Numbered from the stretch's first letter, positions 56,052-64,000 are shown. The stretch is 64,000 nucleotides of DNA from Geobacter sp. FeAm09 (GCF_008330225.1 NZ_CP042466.1:2180501-2244500); one strand, 5' to 3'. Notes: generated from the letters alone by a model not told the origin. Program-made: numbers and translations.

Positions 56052-57494
56052 ATGGAAGGACTTAAGCTGAGTGATATTTATCTCGGAGTAAATGATGGGA
56101 AAAAAGAAGCCCGATATAAGGCTGATTTTGAAAAGTATTTTTTTGATTATAACAACCTCCATGAGCATGTTCTTGATCCTGCAGTTTTTTTAATACTGGG
56201 AAGAAAAGGTTCAGGCAAAACTATATTAGCTGAGTACATTAAAAAGACCTGTAGTGGACCAACATTTTTTATAGATATTCGATCATATAAAGATTTCAGG
56301 TTTCATGAACTAGTTCATTTAAAATCAGGTGACATTTCTCCGAACGAGTATTTTGCAATTTGGGAGTGGGTAATGTTGCTTGATTTAGCAAAAATCATAA
56401 TACAAGATGAAGGAATACCACAGTCTAATGAAAAAAGAAGACTTGATACTTTTTTTAAGGAAAACTATGCCTCTTTAACAATTGATGTAAAGAAAGTTAT
56501 CGAAATAACCAAGCAGCACAAAATTAAAGGCTCATTATTGAAGCAAGAAGCTGAATATGGTGGAGCAAGCAAACAAACAGAAGGTTCATATCTTCAATAT
56601 CTTGAAGACCTGCGCGAAGTAGTAATTACCCTACTTTCTACTTCACGCAGCGAGTACGCATTATTTTATGATGAACTTGATGACAGATTTAGAAATGAGG
56701 AATACTACAAAAATTCTATTATTAGCCTGCTAAAAGCCGCTGACAAAATAAATATGTTGTGCATTGACAATGGCTGTAAATGTAAAATATATGCACTTTT
56801 AAGAAGTGATATATTTTCAATTCTTAACGACCCAGATCTTAATAAAATAGTAAAGGTCAATGGATTAACAATAGACTGGGGAAACAAAGTTGATAAATCA
56901 TCACCATTATTTGAACTGATACTAACTAAAGCATCCAGATCAGTAAGTTCGCTAGAGTCACGTAGTTATGATGACAAATTCAAGATATTGTTCCCTCAAG
57001 ACATAAAGCGCGTTGAACCAGAGCGGTTTATACTTGAAAGAACTTTATTCCGCCCAAGAGATATAGTTACCTACCTTAATCTTATAATTAAAAAATATCC
57101 TACAACAAGCTATTTTGGTTTTAAAGGCTTTTTAGATTTAAGGAAATCATATTCAGAGTATCTTTTAAATGAAATCAGAAATGAAATGTGTGGACACATC
57201 TCAGATGACCAAATTGACACAGGGCTTCAGTTGTTAAAACAGTTCAATAGACATAATTTTAAATACACTGACATTAAGCTATATTGGGATAAGAATAAAG
57301 ATAAATACAAAGCTGTTGAGCTTGACAATATATTATCAATATTTTTTAAGTTCAATATCGTTGGCAACAAATGGTTTAAGGATGATCATAAGAAAAACTT
57401 CTACAGTTGGGCTCATAGAGATCCAAGATCTGAACTAGATTTTGATAAAGAAATAATTATCCATTTAGGATTAAGAGATGAACTGTCTGTTTAA
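56052..57494 (+). CDS. P-loop ATPase of the Sll1717 type
   Basis: 480 residues, very AT-rich. Walker A GRKGSGKT (50-57) in FLILGRKGSGKTILAEY, Walker B-like region YALFYDELDDRF, and a sensor-like LRSDIFSILND. The N-terminal LSDIYLGVNDGKKEA is a mark of the Sll1717 group of STAND/KAP-like NTPases. No transmembrane helix. Members often sit in mobile or defence islands, but a function is not established. GGAGG stands before the ATG. Flanked by a DUF2726 remnant and, convergently, an integrase. Confidence 0.8.
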   Translation: MEGLKLSDIYLGVNDGKKEARYKADFEKYFFDYNNLHEHVLDPAVFLILGRKGSGKTILAEYIKKTCSGPTFFIDIRSYKDFRFHELVHLKSGDISPNEYFAIWEWVMLLDLAKIIIQDEGIPQSNEKRRLDTFFKENYASLTIDVKKVIEITKQHKIKGSLLKQEAEYGGASKQTEGSYLQYLEDLREVVITLLSTSRSEYALFYDELDDRFRNEEYYKNSIISLLKAADKINMLCIDNGCKCKIYALLRSDIFSILNDPDLNKIVKVNGLTIDWGNKVDKSSPLFELILTKASRSVSSLESRSYDDKFKILFPQDIKRVEPERFILERTLFRPRDIVTYLNLIIKKYPTTSYFGFKGFLDLRKSYSEYLLNEIRNEMCGHISDDQIDTGLQLLKQFNRHNFKYTDIKLYWDKNKDKYKAVELDNILSIFFKFNIVGNKWFKDDHKKNFYSWAHRDPRSELDFDKEIIIHLGLRDELSV

Positions 57495-57684
57495 TTGCTA
57501 AGATCAGGGGGAATACGGCAGGGAATAGGTGTCGCGTCTGCGCATTGACAAAAAATGTCCCAACCAGCCGGTTGCACGCCGCCACGCCCGGAAAACCGAC
57601 CGGGCGAAGCGGGTGAACCGGGCACCCCGTTATAACGAAGTTAGCTCTTTCCAGTGCCCACTTTTGTTCGAACCGGGGAGCCAA

Positions 57685-58918
57685 TCAGACAGATCGTTTC
57701 AACGGTATTACCTTCGCCACGCTCTTCAACTCTTCAAGATAATCCGCCCATTGCTGCATCATTTTTTTGCGTTCGACAAGGTGAGCCGTGCGGTTGTAAG
57801 CTCTGCCGTTGGGATCTTTCACGGCATGTGCAAGTTGATGCTCGATGAAATCCGGTCGAACCTGCAGGACTTCATCAAGGATCGTCCTGGCCGTTGCTCT
57901 GAATCCGTGACCGGTCATTTCGTCGGAGGTATACCCCATGCGCCGGAGAGCGGCGTTTATGGCGTTGTTGGTCATGGGGCGGAGCGGTGAGCGGTGGCAT
58001 GGGAAAACATATCTGCCGTAGCCGGTCAGTGGGTGAAGATCTTTCAGGGTGGCGATTGCTTGGCGCGATAGAGGGACAATGTGGGGCTGCTTCATTTTCA
58101 TCTTTTCGGCCGGTATGTTCCATTGCTCGTTTTCAAAGTCGATTTCGGCCCATTTCCATTTGCCGGAGTTCTCCAGGACGAACAAAGAGCATGGGTGCCA
58201 GCTTGAGGGCGCACTTGACGTGAAAGGTGCCTTTAAAGCCGTCTATGGCCCGGAGAAGGTCGGCAACTTCTTTCGGGTCGGTAAGGGCGGCATGATGTTT
58301 TTCCCGGACCGGTGGCAATGCCCCCCTTAAATCGGCAGCAGAATCGCGCTCAGCGCGTCCGGTAGCCACGGCATAACGTAGGACCTGCCCGCAGATCGTT
58401 CTAACCCTGTGAGCCGTTTCCAGGGCTCCCCTACTCTCTACCCTTCTCAGTATCGCCAGAATGTCCACAGGCTTGATTTCGGCAACAGGCTTACCGCCGA
58501 GCCAGGGGAACACGTCGCGGGTCAATCTGTCCATGATCGTGGCGGCATGGCCGGGTGACCATTGACCGGAGAATTTGCTATGCCATTCGCGGGCAATTAT
58601 CTCGAAGCTGTTTTCAACCTCAGCGAGCGTAGATGCTTTTTGCGCTTTTTTCTGTTCTCCTGGATCAACACCATTGACCAAAAGCTTCCTAGCTTCATCT
58701 CGACGCTGGCGGGCATCGGCAAGGGACACGGCGGGGTACGCACCAAGAGCCAGCATTTTACGCTTGCCAGCAAAGCGATAATCGAGACGCCACAGCTTTC
58801 CGCCTGTAGGCGTGATCTGTAAGAAGAGGCCTGAACCATCCATAAGCCGGTAGTCACGTTCCTGAGGTTTGGCGTTTTTCACCTGGAGATCAGAGAGCGG
58901 TGCGATCCGTTTCGGCAT
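57685..58918 (-). CDS. int: P4-type tyrosine integrase, frameshifted
   Basis: About 410 residues if one base is removed. N-terminal DUF4102 arm-binding domain (LSDLQVKNAKPQERDYRLMDG), core-binding domain, and the catalytic domain with Arg (FVRPGELR), HGFRAT, EHQLAH and nucleophile Tyr in GRAYNRTAHLVE. The break at 58153-58155 is one extra A (minus strand) between Met-Glu and Trp-Ala, unlike the missing-G/C breaks elsewhere. AAAAAGGAG precedes the ATG. It lies 200 bp from the 3' end of ssrA, a classic target of such integrases. As read, the gene is broken. Confidence 0.88.
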
Positions 58919-59118
58919 GGCCTTTTCTCCTTTTTGGAGGTATCCGGTTTTCGTATGGAGGTATTTCACTTTGAGGATGCTCCATATAACCCCAAAAATA
59001 CCTCCAAAAATGTTGGCCACAAGCATATCAAAGCGAACTTTGCCGGACAACACAAAAAGAAAAGCCCCTGATTTCTCAAGGGCTTTTGGTCTTAGCCGGA
59101 CAATACCGGACTATGTTT

Positions 59119-59145
59119 TGGTGGAGGTGCCGGGAGTCGAACCCG
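59119..59145 (-). other. Probable integrase attachment site (3' end of ssrA)
   Basis: The TTCGACTC loop and CACCTCCACCA end of tmRNA face the integrase gene, so this end is one att junction. I searched by eye for a second copy of this sequence leftward and found none in the window, so the element's other end is unknown or eroded. Confidence 0.5.
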
Positions 59146-59473
59146 GGTCCGAAGAACCTACCATCTGAATTACTACACCGTTAGTCCGTTGCTCGATTTA
59201 ACCGGCCCGGTACGCAAAGGACAAAGCACCGTGCCGGCGGTCCCGTAAGTTTTCAGGTTGCGCTACGGGCGTTGCGCATCCCAATCCGGTAGTGAATGAC
59301 GTCCCCTTCTTACCACCGGCATCTCGGTCGGGGACGCCTGTTAAGCTGCGAGAGCTACAGGAGTGTTATAATTGTCGGCAATTAATGCCGTTGCAGGTTT
59401 ATTAAGGTCGGCCACCTGCCCCGACCCGGTGCAACCCAGATTTTCACTTCCCCGTCGAAACCTTTACACCCCC
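59119..59473 (-). ncRNA. ssrA: Transfer-messenger RNA (tmRNA)
   Basis: About 355 nt. The 5' GGGGGTG (59473-59467) pairs with the 3' CACCTCC before the encoded CCA (59121-59119). The 5' part has GTAAAGGTTTCGACGGGG and the 3' part GGGTTCGACTCCCG (T arm). The tag reading frame at 59379-59341 encodes ADNYNTPVALAA then TAA, ending in the usual Ala-Ala. It rescues stalled ribosomes together with SmpB, whose gene lies 50 bp upstream. Confidence 0.97.
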
Positions 59474-59524
59474 CTTTGAAAAATTTGTAGCCAAAACCAC
59501 GAAGCGGATTGTCGGACAACCGCC

Positions 59525-59983
59525 CTAGCCCCGGTTGCGGGCCTTCATGGCCTGCGACATCTCCCGCTGCGTATCCTTCTTTTTCAGATCCTCACGTTTA
59601 TCGTACAGTTTCTTACCTTTGGCAAGCCCTATCTCCACCTTGACCAGCCCGTCCTTGAAATAAAGCCGCAGGGGAACGACCGAATACCCCTGTTCCCTGA
59701 TCCTGCCGTACAGCCGCCCGATCTCCTTGCGATGCAGGAGGAGCTTGCGCTGGCGGTCCGGCTGGTGGTTCTGGCGGTTGCCGAAATCATAGGGCGCGAT
59801 GTGCAGGTTGTGCAGAAAGGCCTCGCCCTCGCGGATCAGCATGAAGGCGTCGGTCAGGTTGACGGTGCCGGCCCGCAGCGATTTTACCTCGGTCCCCTGA
59901 AGCACCATCCCGGCTTCCAGCTTTTCCTCGATAAAATATTCATGGTAGGCCTTCTTGTTGTTGCAGATCAGTTTCTCACCCAT
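59525..59983 (-). CDS. smpB: SsrA-binding protein SmpB
   Basis: 152 residues. Binds the tRNA-like part of tmRNA and brings it to stalled ribosomes. Family motifs: KLICNNKKAYHEYFIEEKLEAG, LQGTEVKSLRAGTVNLTDAF, ERQRKLLLHRKEI-type (here DRQRKLLLHRKEIG), and the basic C-terminal tail KKLYDKREDLKKKD. The start MGEKL at 59983 fits homologues; ATGs 9 and 12 bp further up are possible and none has a strong ribosome site. It is directly upstream of ssrA in the same direction, the common arrangement. Confidence 0.96.
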   Translation of the reverse strand: MGEKLICNNKKAYHEYFIEEKLEAGMVLQGTEVKSLRAGTVNLTDAFMLIREGEAFLHNLHIAPYDFGNRQNHQPDRQRKLLLHRKEIGRLYGRIREQGYSVVPLRLYFKDGLVKVEIGLAKGKKLYDKREDLKKKDTQREMSQAMKARNRG

Positions 59984-60089
59984 GTCGATCATCATAGCAA
60001 AATCGGCGCTGAAAGGGAAATCATATCCTGCGTCACGAAACGGCAATAATTCCGTAACGCTTTTTTCACCGGCAGGGGGGTTTTGCGTA

Positions 60090-60118
60090 TTGACAAACAA
60101 TTTCCTTTTGGATTATAT
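60090..60118 (+). promoter_or_regulatory. Sigma-70 promoter of the M-box operon
   Basis: Perfect TTGACA (60090-60095) and TTATAT (60113-60118) with a 17-bp spacer. Transcription would start around 60125, just before the riboswitch. Confidence 0.85.
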
Positions 60119-60126
60119 GGTTAAAG

Positions 60127-60275
60127 TTCCTCGTTAGCAGAGGCGTTTGCACAAACACAGGCTACTGCCCAAAAATGTCGAAAGACGCCAATGGGTAGAC
60201 CAGGTATTGTCGGCCTAAGGCTTTACCTAAGGTAGCTGGTCATTGACCTACGTTGTGCTCTGCCGAAAGTCAACC
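60127..60275 (+). ncRNA. M-box (ykoK leader) Mg2+ riboswitch
   Basis: The conserved M-box words occur in the right order: CCTCGTTAG (60129-60137) and GAGGC; then GGCTACTGCCC, AAAAATGTCGAAAGACGCC and AATGGGTAGACC; then AAGGTAGCTGG, TGACCTACG and CTCTGCCGAAAGTC. The middle block closely matches the known Bacillus M-box core. The RNA folds on binding several Mg2+ ions and exposes the downstream terminator. It lies directly between a good promoter and the terminator that precedes the mgtE-like gene. Confidence 0.93.
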
Positions 60276-60304
60276 AGTGGGGAAACGGTTACTTTGCGTG
60301 CGCC

Positions 60305-60337
60305 AAAGGCCCTTTCTTCCCTGAAAGGGCCTTTTTT
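60305..60337 (+). terminator. Riboswitch-controlled intrinsic terminator
   Basis: AAAGGCCCTTTC (60305-60316) pairs with GAAAGGGCCTTT (60323-60334), loop TTCCCT, ending in a T run. It lies 18 bp before the mgtE-like ATG, so it must be read through for expression. It is the expected M-box expression platform: terminator formed at high Mg2+. Confidence 0.9.
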
Positions 60338-60354
60338 ATTTCGGGGTGGCCATT

Positions 60355-61611
60355 ATGAACACGGAATACAGCGAAATATACCTGAGTGCCGTCATCGGCC
60401 GGTCGGTGATCAACAGCAGGGGCGAAGAGCTCGGGCTTCTCCGCGACCTGATCATGGTGCCGGGCGAGGTCTTCCCCGAGGTGTCGCACATCGTGATCAA
60501 GGGACGCAAGGGCAAGATGCTGCTCCCCTGGAGCGAGGTATCGCTGTTTACCCACGTGGTCATATCCTCCGCCGGCATCGCCCCCGGCCTGCGCCCCTAC
60601 GAGTACCGCGAGGCGGAGATCCTGGTGCGGCGCGACCTTTTGGACAAGCAGATCGTGGACGTGGACGGGGCCAAGGTGGTGCGCGTCAACGACATCAAGC
60701 TGGGCAAGCTCCACGACAAGCTGTGCATATTCTCCGTCGATATCGGCTTCCGCGGCCTCCTGCGCCGCCTGGGCTACGAACGGTTCGGCGAGAACGTGGC
60801 GCGGCTGATCAAGAAGGACATCCCCAACGCCGAGATCAGCTGGGAGTATGTCCAGCCGCTGGAGCCCCATTCGTCCAAGCTGGCCCTCAATATCGCCCGC
60901 AACCAGATGAACGAGATCCATCCGGCCGACCTGGCGGACATCATCGAGCAGATCCCGATCCAGAGCATCAAGACCGTGCTCGAAAGCATCGACCCGGAAA
61001 CCACCGGCGATACGCTCTACGAACTGGAACCGGAGATGCGCAGCGTGGTCATCAGCCAGATGGATGCCGAGCACGCCTCGGACATCCTGGAAGAGATGTC
61101 CCCGGACGATGCGGCCGACGTCCTCTCCGACCTGTCGGAAGAGACGGCCCAGCAATTGCTGGGGATGATGGACGACGAGGAGAAGGAAGAGATCGAGGAA
61201 CTGCTGGAGCACGAGGAAGACACGGCCGGCGGCTTCATGACCAGCGAATTCCTCACCCTGCCCCTGAACCACACGGTGGGCGCCGCCATCGCCGAGGTGC
61301 GCCGGCTCGCGGGGGAGATCGAAAACGTCAGCTATGCCTATCTCCTGGATGACGCCGAACATCTGGAGGGGGTGCTCAGCCTCCAGGATTTGCTCGCCTC
61401 CAAGGACGATGAACTCGTCGTGGATGTGATGGAAGACAACATCCGTAGCGTGAATGTGGGCGACGCCCCGGAGGAGATCCTGGAAACCCTCACCCGGTAC
61501 GACCTGACCGCGGTAGCGGTATTGGACGAGGAACAGCGCATGGTGGGCATCGTCACCGTTGACGACGTCCTGGCCCACTATCTGCCGCGCCTGGTGAAGA
61601 AGAGAGGATAG
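60355..61611 (+). CDS. Headless MgtE-like Mg2+ sensor: PRC-barrel + MgtE_N + CBS pair, no membrane domain
   Basis: 418 residues, soluble. Residues 1-165 contain one or two PRC-barrel-like units (IGRSVINSRGEELGLLRDLIM; VDGAKVVRVNDIKLGKLHD). Residues about 190-285 form an MgtE_N superhelix with repeats such as HPADLADIIEQIP, ASDILEEMSPDDAADVLSDL. Residues 290-410 are a CBS pair, including DTAGGFMTSEFLTL, GVLSLQDLLAS and GIVTVDDVLAHY. MgtE normally continues into five membrane helices; here the protein stops (KKRG) and an NRAMP-like transporter gene begins 11 bp later. Likely a Mg2+-sensing regulator acting in trans. The start follows GGGG; a GTG at 60346 is possible. Confidence 0.93.
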   Translation: MNTEYSEIYLSAVIGRSVINSRGEELGLLRDLIMVPGEVFPEVSHIVIKGRKGKMLLPWSEVSLFTHVVISSAGIAPGLRPYEYREAEILVRRDLLDKQIVDVDGAKVVRVNDIKLGKLHDKLCIFSVDIGFRGLLRRLGYERFGENVARLIKKDIPNAEISWEYVQPLEPHSSKLALNIARNQMNEIHPADLADIIEQIPIQSIKTVLESIDPETTGDTLYELEPEMRSVVISQMDAEHASDILEEMSPDDAADVLSDLSEETAQQLLGMMDDEEKEEIEELLEHEEDTAGGFMTSEFLTLPLNHTVGAAIAEVRRLAGEIENVSYAYLLDDAEHLEGVLSLQDLLASKDDELVVDVMEDNIRSVNVGDAPEEILETLTRYDLTAVAVLDEEQRMVGIVTVDDVLAHYLPRLVKKRG

Positions 61612-61622
61612 GAAGAAACGCC

Positions 61623-62921
61623 ATGTTCACCGGTATATCGCTGTTCAAATTCCTCAAGCCGCTCAAGAGCGTGACCCCCCGGAACATCATGCTGTTCCTG
61701 GCCATCCTCGGTCCCGGCATCATCACCGCCAATGTGGACAACGACGCCGGCGGCATCACGACCTATTCCCTGGCCGGGGCCAACTACGGCAACGACCTGC
61801 TCTGGACCATGCTCCCCACGACCATCGCCCTGGTGGTGGTCCAGGAGATGTGCGCCCGCATGGGCGCCGTGACCGGCAAGGGGCTCGCCGACCTGATCCG
61901 CGAGTCGTTCGGCGTCAAGGTCACCTTCTACGTGATGATCGCCCTGCTTTTGACCAACATGGGCAACTCCATCTCCGAATTTGCCGGCATCGCCGCCAGC
62001 CTCGAGATCTTCGGCATCAGCAAGTACCTGTCGGTCCCCATCAGCGCCGTGGTGGTCTGGCTGTTGATCGTCAAGGGGTCGTACAAGACCGTGGAGAAGG
62101 TGTTCCTGGTGGCCTGCATGGTCTATGTCGCCTACCCCATCGCCGCCGTCATGGCCGGCCCCAAATGGGACGTCATCATCAAGGCCAGCGTCACCCCCAC
62201 GTTCCGCTCCGACAGCGCCTTCACCATGACCCTGATCGGCCTGGTGGGCACCACCATCGCCCCCTGGATGCAGTTCTACCAGCAATCGGCCGTGGTGGAG
62301 AAGGGGATCACCGCGAAACAGTATGCCTTTACGCGGCTGGACGTCATCTTCGGCTGCATCATGGCCATCGTGGTCGCCTTTTTCATCGTGGTGGCCTGCG
62401 CCGCCACCATCAATGTCCAGGGGCTCAAGGTGGAGACCGCCGCCGACGCGGCCATGGCGCTCAAGCCGCTGGTGGGCCGCCACGCATCCACCCTGTTCGC
62501 CTTTGGCCTCTTCAATGCGTCCCTGTTCGCCGCCTGCATCCTGCCGCTCTCCACGGCCTTCTACATCTGCGAGGGCATGGGGTGGGAGTCGGGGGTGGAC
62601 AAGGATTTCGAGCGGGCGCCCCAGTTTTTCTGGCTCTTCACCGTGATCATCGTCATCAGCGCCGGCCTGATCCTGGCCCCCAACGCCCCGCTGCTCAAGA
62701 TCATGTTCATCTCCCAGGTGGTCAACGGCGCCATGCTGCCGTTCATCCTGATCTTCATGCAACTGCTGGTGAACGACCGCAAGCTCATGGGCAGTTTCGT
62801 CAACGGTCCCGTCTTCAACATCATCGCCTGGCTGACGGTGGCGATCATGATCGTCATGACCATCGTCATGACCCTGGACATGATCCTCCCCGGCGCGCTC
62901 AAGGGGCTTGTGACCTTTTAG
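61623..62921 (+). CDS. NRAMP-related Mg2+ transporter (NRMT-like)
   Basis: 432 residues, about 11 membrane helices of the NRAMP/SLC11 fold. In helix 1 the classical DPGN is DAGG (41-44, in NVDNDAGGITTY). In helix 6 the metal-selective Met of MPHN is Ala213 (TTIAPWMQFYQQS). Loss of the helix 1 Asn and helix 6 Met is known for NRAMP-related magnesium transporters, while Mn/Fe transporters keep them. With the M-box upstream this favours Mg2+ import. It is 11 bp behind the MgtE_N/CBS gene and in the same operon. GGAAGAAACGCC precedes the ATG. Confidence 0.9.
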   Translation: MFTGISLFKFLKPLKSVTPRNIMLFLAILGPGIITANVDNDAGGITTYSLAGANYGNDLLWTMLPTTIALVVVQEMCARMGAVTGKGLADLIRESFGVKVTFYVMIALLLTNMGNSISEFAGIAASLEIFGISKYLSVPISAVVVWLLIVKGSYKTVEKVFLVACMVYVAYPIAAVMAGPKWDVIIKASVTPTFRSDSAFTMTLIGLVGTTIAPWMQFYQQSAVVEKGITAKQYAFTRLDVIFGCIMAIVVAFFIVVACAATINVQGLKVETAADAAMALKPLVGRHASTLFAFGLFNASLFAACILPLSTAFYICEGMGWESGVDKDFERAPQFFWLFTVIIVISAGLILAPNAPLLKIMFISQVVNGAMLPFILIFMQLLVNDRKLMGSFVNGPVFNIIAWLTVAIMIVMTIVMTLDMILPGALKGLVTF

Positions 62922-62942
62922 CCCCGCGCCCGGCGTACACGG

Positions 62943-62976
62943 CAAAAGGCCCGCCGGATATCCGACGGGCCTTTTG
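62943..62976. terminator. Bidirectional terminator
   Basis: CAAAAGGCCCG (62943-62953) / CGGGCCTTTTG (62966-62976). A/T runs on both sides suit both the transporter gene (plus) and the convergent DUF4124 gene (minus). Confidence 0.85.
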
Positions 62977-62999
62977 GGTTTTCGCTCCCGGGGCAGGTG

Positions 63000-63530
63000 C
63001 TATTTTCTGTACTCGGCGGGCAGGCCGACCTTGTTGGCGGCGTCGTTCAACTCGTTGTACGCCTTGACGGCGTCGTTATAGCGCTTCTGCGTCGCCCGGA
63101 ACTCCTGGGGAAGCCCCTGGATACGCTCGCGGGAGATGCCGACCGGCTTCTTGACGAGCTCTTCCAGCTCCAACAGCTCCTTTTCGAGCTGCTTGACCTC
63201 GGCGTAACGCCCCTTGAACTCCTGCTGCCAGATTTCCGCCTTTTTCCCGCCATACTGGTCGTTGGCGGAGTCCTCCCCCGCACCACCCTTGCCCGCTTCC
63301 GGCAGCGCGGCCTGCTGTCCCGCGCCGGCGCCTTTCCCGCTGTCGGCCGCGGCCGGCTGGGCATCGATGTCCCCCAGCCTGCGCACCTTCTTGCGGTACT
63401 GCTTCGGCACGCTGTAGTAATCGTCGCTGAAGTTGACGGTGCCGCTCCTGTCGGTCCAGGAGTAGGTTTCCGCCATCGCCGGCAGCGACCACAGGAGCGT
63501 CACCGCCACAACCGTTACAATCCGTTTCAT
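63000..63530 (-). CDS. DUF4124 secreted protein with coiled coil
   Basis: 176 residues. Signal peptide (MKRIVTVVAVTLLWSLPAMA), DUF4124 domain (ETYSWTDRSGTVNFSDDYYSVP), a Gly/Ala-rich linker (about 55-85), then a charged coiled coil (EFKGRYAEVKQLEKELLELE) and a helical end. Third DUF4124 gene of the window. It ends 23 bp from the convergent terminator and lies downstream of the HIT gene on the same strand. Confidence 0.85.
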   Translation of the reverse strand: MKRIVTVVAVTLLWSLPAMAETYSWTDRSGTVNFSDDYYSVPKQYRKKVRRLGDIDAQPAAADSGKGAGAGQQAALPEAGKGGAGEDSANDQYGGKKAEIWQQEFKGRYAEVKQLEKELLELEELVKKPVGISRERIQGLPQEFRATQKRYNDAVKAYNELNDAANKVGLPAEYRK

Positions 63531-63549
63531 GATCTCAAATCCTCTCTCC

Positions 63550-63894
63550 TTACCCCGGAGGCCAGGTAAAATCACGTCCGGCCAGGAGGTGAAAATGGAT
63601 ATGGAATACCGATTGCCCCACCCCTTCGCCGTTGTTCTGCACCAGGCGGAAACCGGAATCGGCATATCCCTTCTGGCGGGCTATCTCCCCCGCCTTTCTC
63701 ATGATAAAGCCGACCAGGGCGTCGTCCTGCTCGGTCATGTCGAGACAGTTGACGAAATGCCGCTTCGGCAGCAGGAGGAGATGCAGGGGCGCCTTGGGGG
63801 CGATGTCTTCGATGACCAGAATCCGGTCGTCTTCAAACACCTTTTTCGACGGTATTTCACCGCTGATGATCTTGCAGAAGATGCACGCGTCCAT
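63550..63894 (-). CDS. hinT: HIT-family nucleotide hydrolase (HinT-like)
   Basis: 114 residues. N-terminal zinc site CIFCKIISGEIPS (Cys4, Cys7), APLHLLLLPKRH and the catalytic histidine triad SVFHIHFHLLAGR. Hydrolyses AMP-lysine or AMP-like phosphoramidates, acting on aminoacyl-AMP by-products. GGAGG stands before the ATG and overlaps the end of the upstream gene, suggesting cotranslation. Ends 20 bp upstream of the DUF4124 start. Confidence 0.93.
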   Translation of the reverse strand: MDACIFCKIISGEIPSKKVFEDDRILVIEDIAPKAPLHLLLLPKRHFVNCLDMTEQDDALVGFIMRKAGEIARQKGYADSGFRLVQNNGEGVGQSVFHIHFHLLAGRDFTWPPG

Positions 63895-63900
63895 GGTGGT

Positions 63901-64000
63901 TTATTCCTCCGGTAGTGCCAATAGAATCAAAAACTCCCGGTTGCCGTCCGCCCCCAGGATGGGTGAATCGCAGACCCCGCACACCCGGATGCCCAGATCC
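63901..64000 (-). CDS. C-terminal end of probable TlyA-type rRNA methyltransferase (partial)
   Basis: Only the last 32 codons are in the window: DLGIRVCGVCDSPILGADGN, then REFLILLALPEE and a TAA stop (63903-63901). The SPIxGxxGNxEFLL pattern is the usual end of TlyA 2'-O-methyltransferases (hemolysin A family). The stop lies 7 bp before the HIT gene ATG. Identification rests on this short piece. Confidence 0.5.
   Translation of the reverse strand, partial: DLGIRVCGVCDSPILGADGNREFLILLALPEE

Noticed and set aside
57660-57685. GTTCGAACC-like sequence as a tRNA T-arm or second att copy
   Set aside because: No acceptor or anticodon arm around it and no match to the ssrA end beyond a few bases.
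61623-62921. Annotation as a Mn2+/Fe2+ NRAMP (MntH)
   Set aside because: The fold fits, but the helix 1 Asn and helix 6 Met that define transition-metal selectivity are replaced, and the operon is under an Mg2+ riboswitch.

Overview
The window looks like chromosomal DNA of a Geobacter-type bacterium (Desulfuromonadia/Geobacterales). The support is GC-rich sequence with strong GGAG-type ribosome binding sites, several multiheme c-type cytochromes with an outer-membrane porin, a histidine kinase with a periplasmic heme-binding sensor, a class I [4Fe-4S] fumarase, PEP-CTERM sorting, LpxC (a Gram-negative outer membrane) and a tmRNA with the tag (A)ADNYNTPVALAA. I cannot name the species.

Layout. 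1-6.2 kb: 3' part of an AsmA-like gene, lpxC and cysE on the minus strand, and fumarase. 6.4-10.5 kb (minus): VOC protein, PEBP protein, adenosine-specific kinase, heme-sensor hybrid histidine kinase. 10.7-16.6 kb (plus): YaiI, ABC-F ATPase, S1-domain protein, a MarR-YceI pair behind a palindromic operator, an extradiol dioxygenase. 16.7-28 kb: chemoreceptor, two small cytochromes, rhomboid protease, family II pyrophosphatase, ferritin-like protein, fused spermidine-synthase-like membrane protein, ferredoxin, branched-chain aminotransferase. 28-37 kb: FGE-like protein, then a five-gene minus-strand operon (9-heme lipoprotein, PpiC-type isomerase lipoprotein, beta-barrel, 5-heme lipoprotein, 6-heme protein) that reads as a trans-outer-membrane electron conduit, with an AraC regulator upstream. 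37.9-43 kb: divergent SBP_bac_3 histidine kinase and solute-binding protein, CCC1/VIT1 transporter, small genes. 43.2-47.5 kb: PD-(D/E)XK nuclease-XPD helicase overlapping a type IA topoisomerase. 47.9-59.1 kb: accessory stretch with an AT-rich 33-residue-repeat membrane protein, a PEP-CTERM protein with a sigma-54 promoter, a beta-propeller-like lipoprotein, a DUF2726 fragment, an AT-rich Sll1717-type P-loop ATPase, and a P4-type integrase next to the 3' end of ssrA. 59.1-64 kb: ssrA, smpB, an M-box Mg2+ riboswitch controlling a headless MgtE sensor protein and an NRAMP-related transporter, DUF4124 protein, HIT protein, end of a probable tlyA.

The most interesting unit is the M-box operon at 60.1-62.9 kb. 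Mg2+-sensing MgtE_N/CBS domains are a separate soluble protein there, and the membrane partner is an NRAMP-family protein whose metal-site residues are altered as in NRAMP-related Mg2+ transporters.

Quality caution: eight breaks in seven genes (AsmA-like, ABC-F, histidine kinase, solute-binding protein twice, topoisomerase, lipoprotein, DUF4124 protein) are each repaired by restoring one base, nearly always in a short G/C run. Each corrected gene has a whole number of codons. This points to systematic homopolymer under-calling rather than gene decay. The integrase is instead broken by one extra A.
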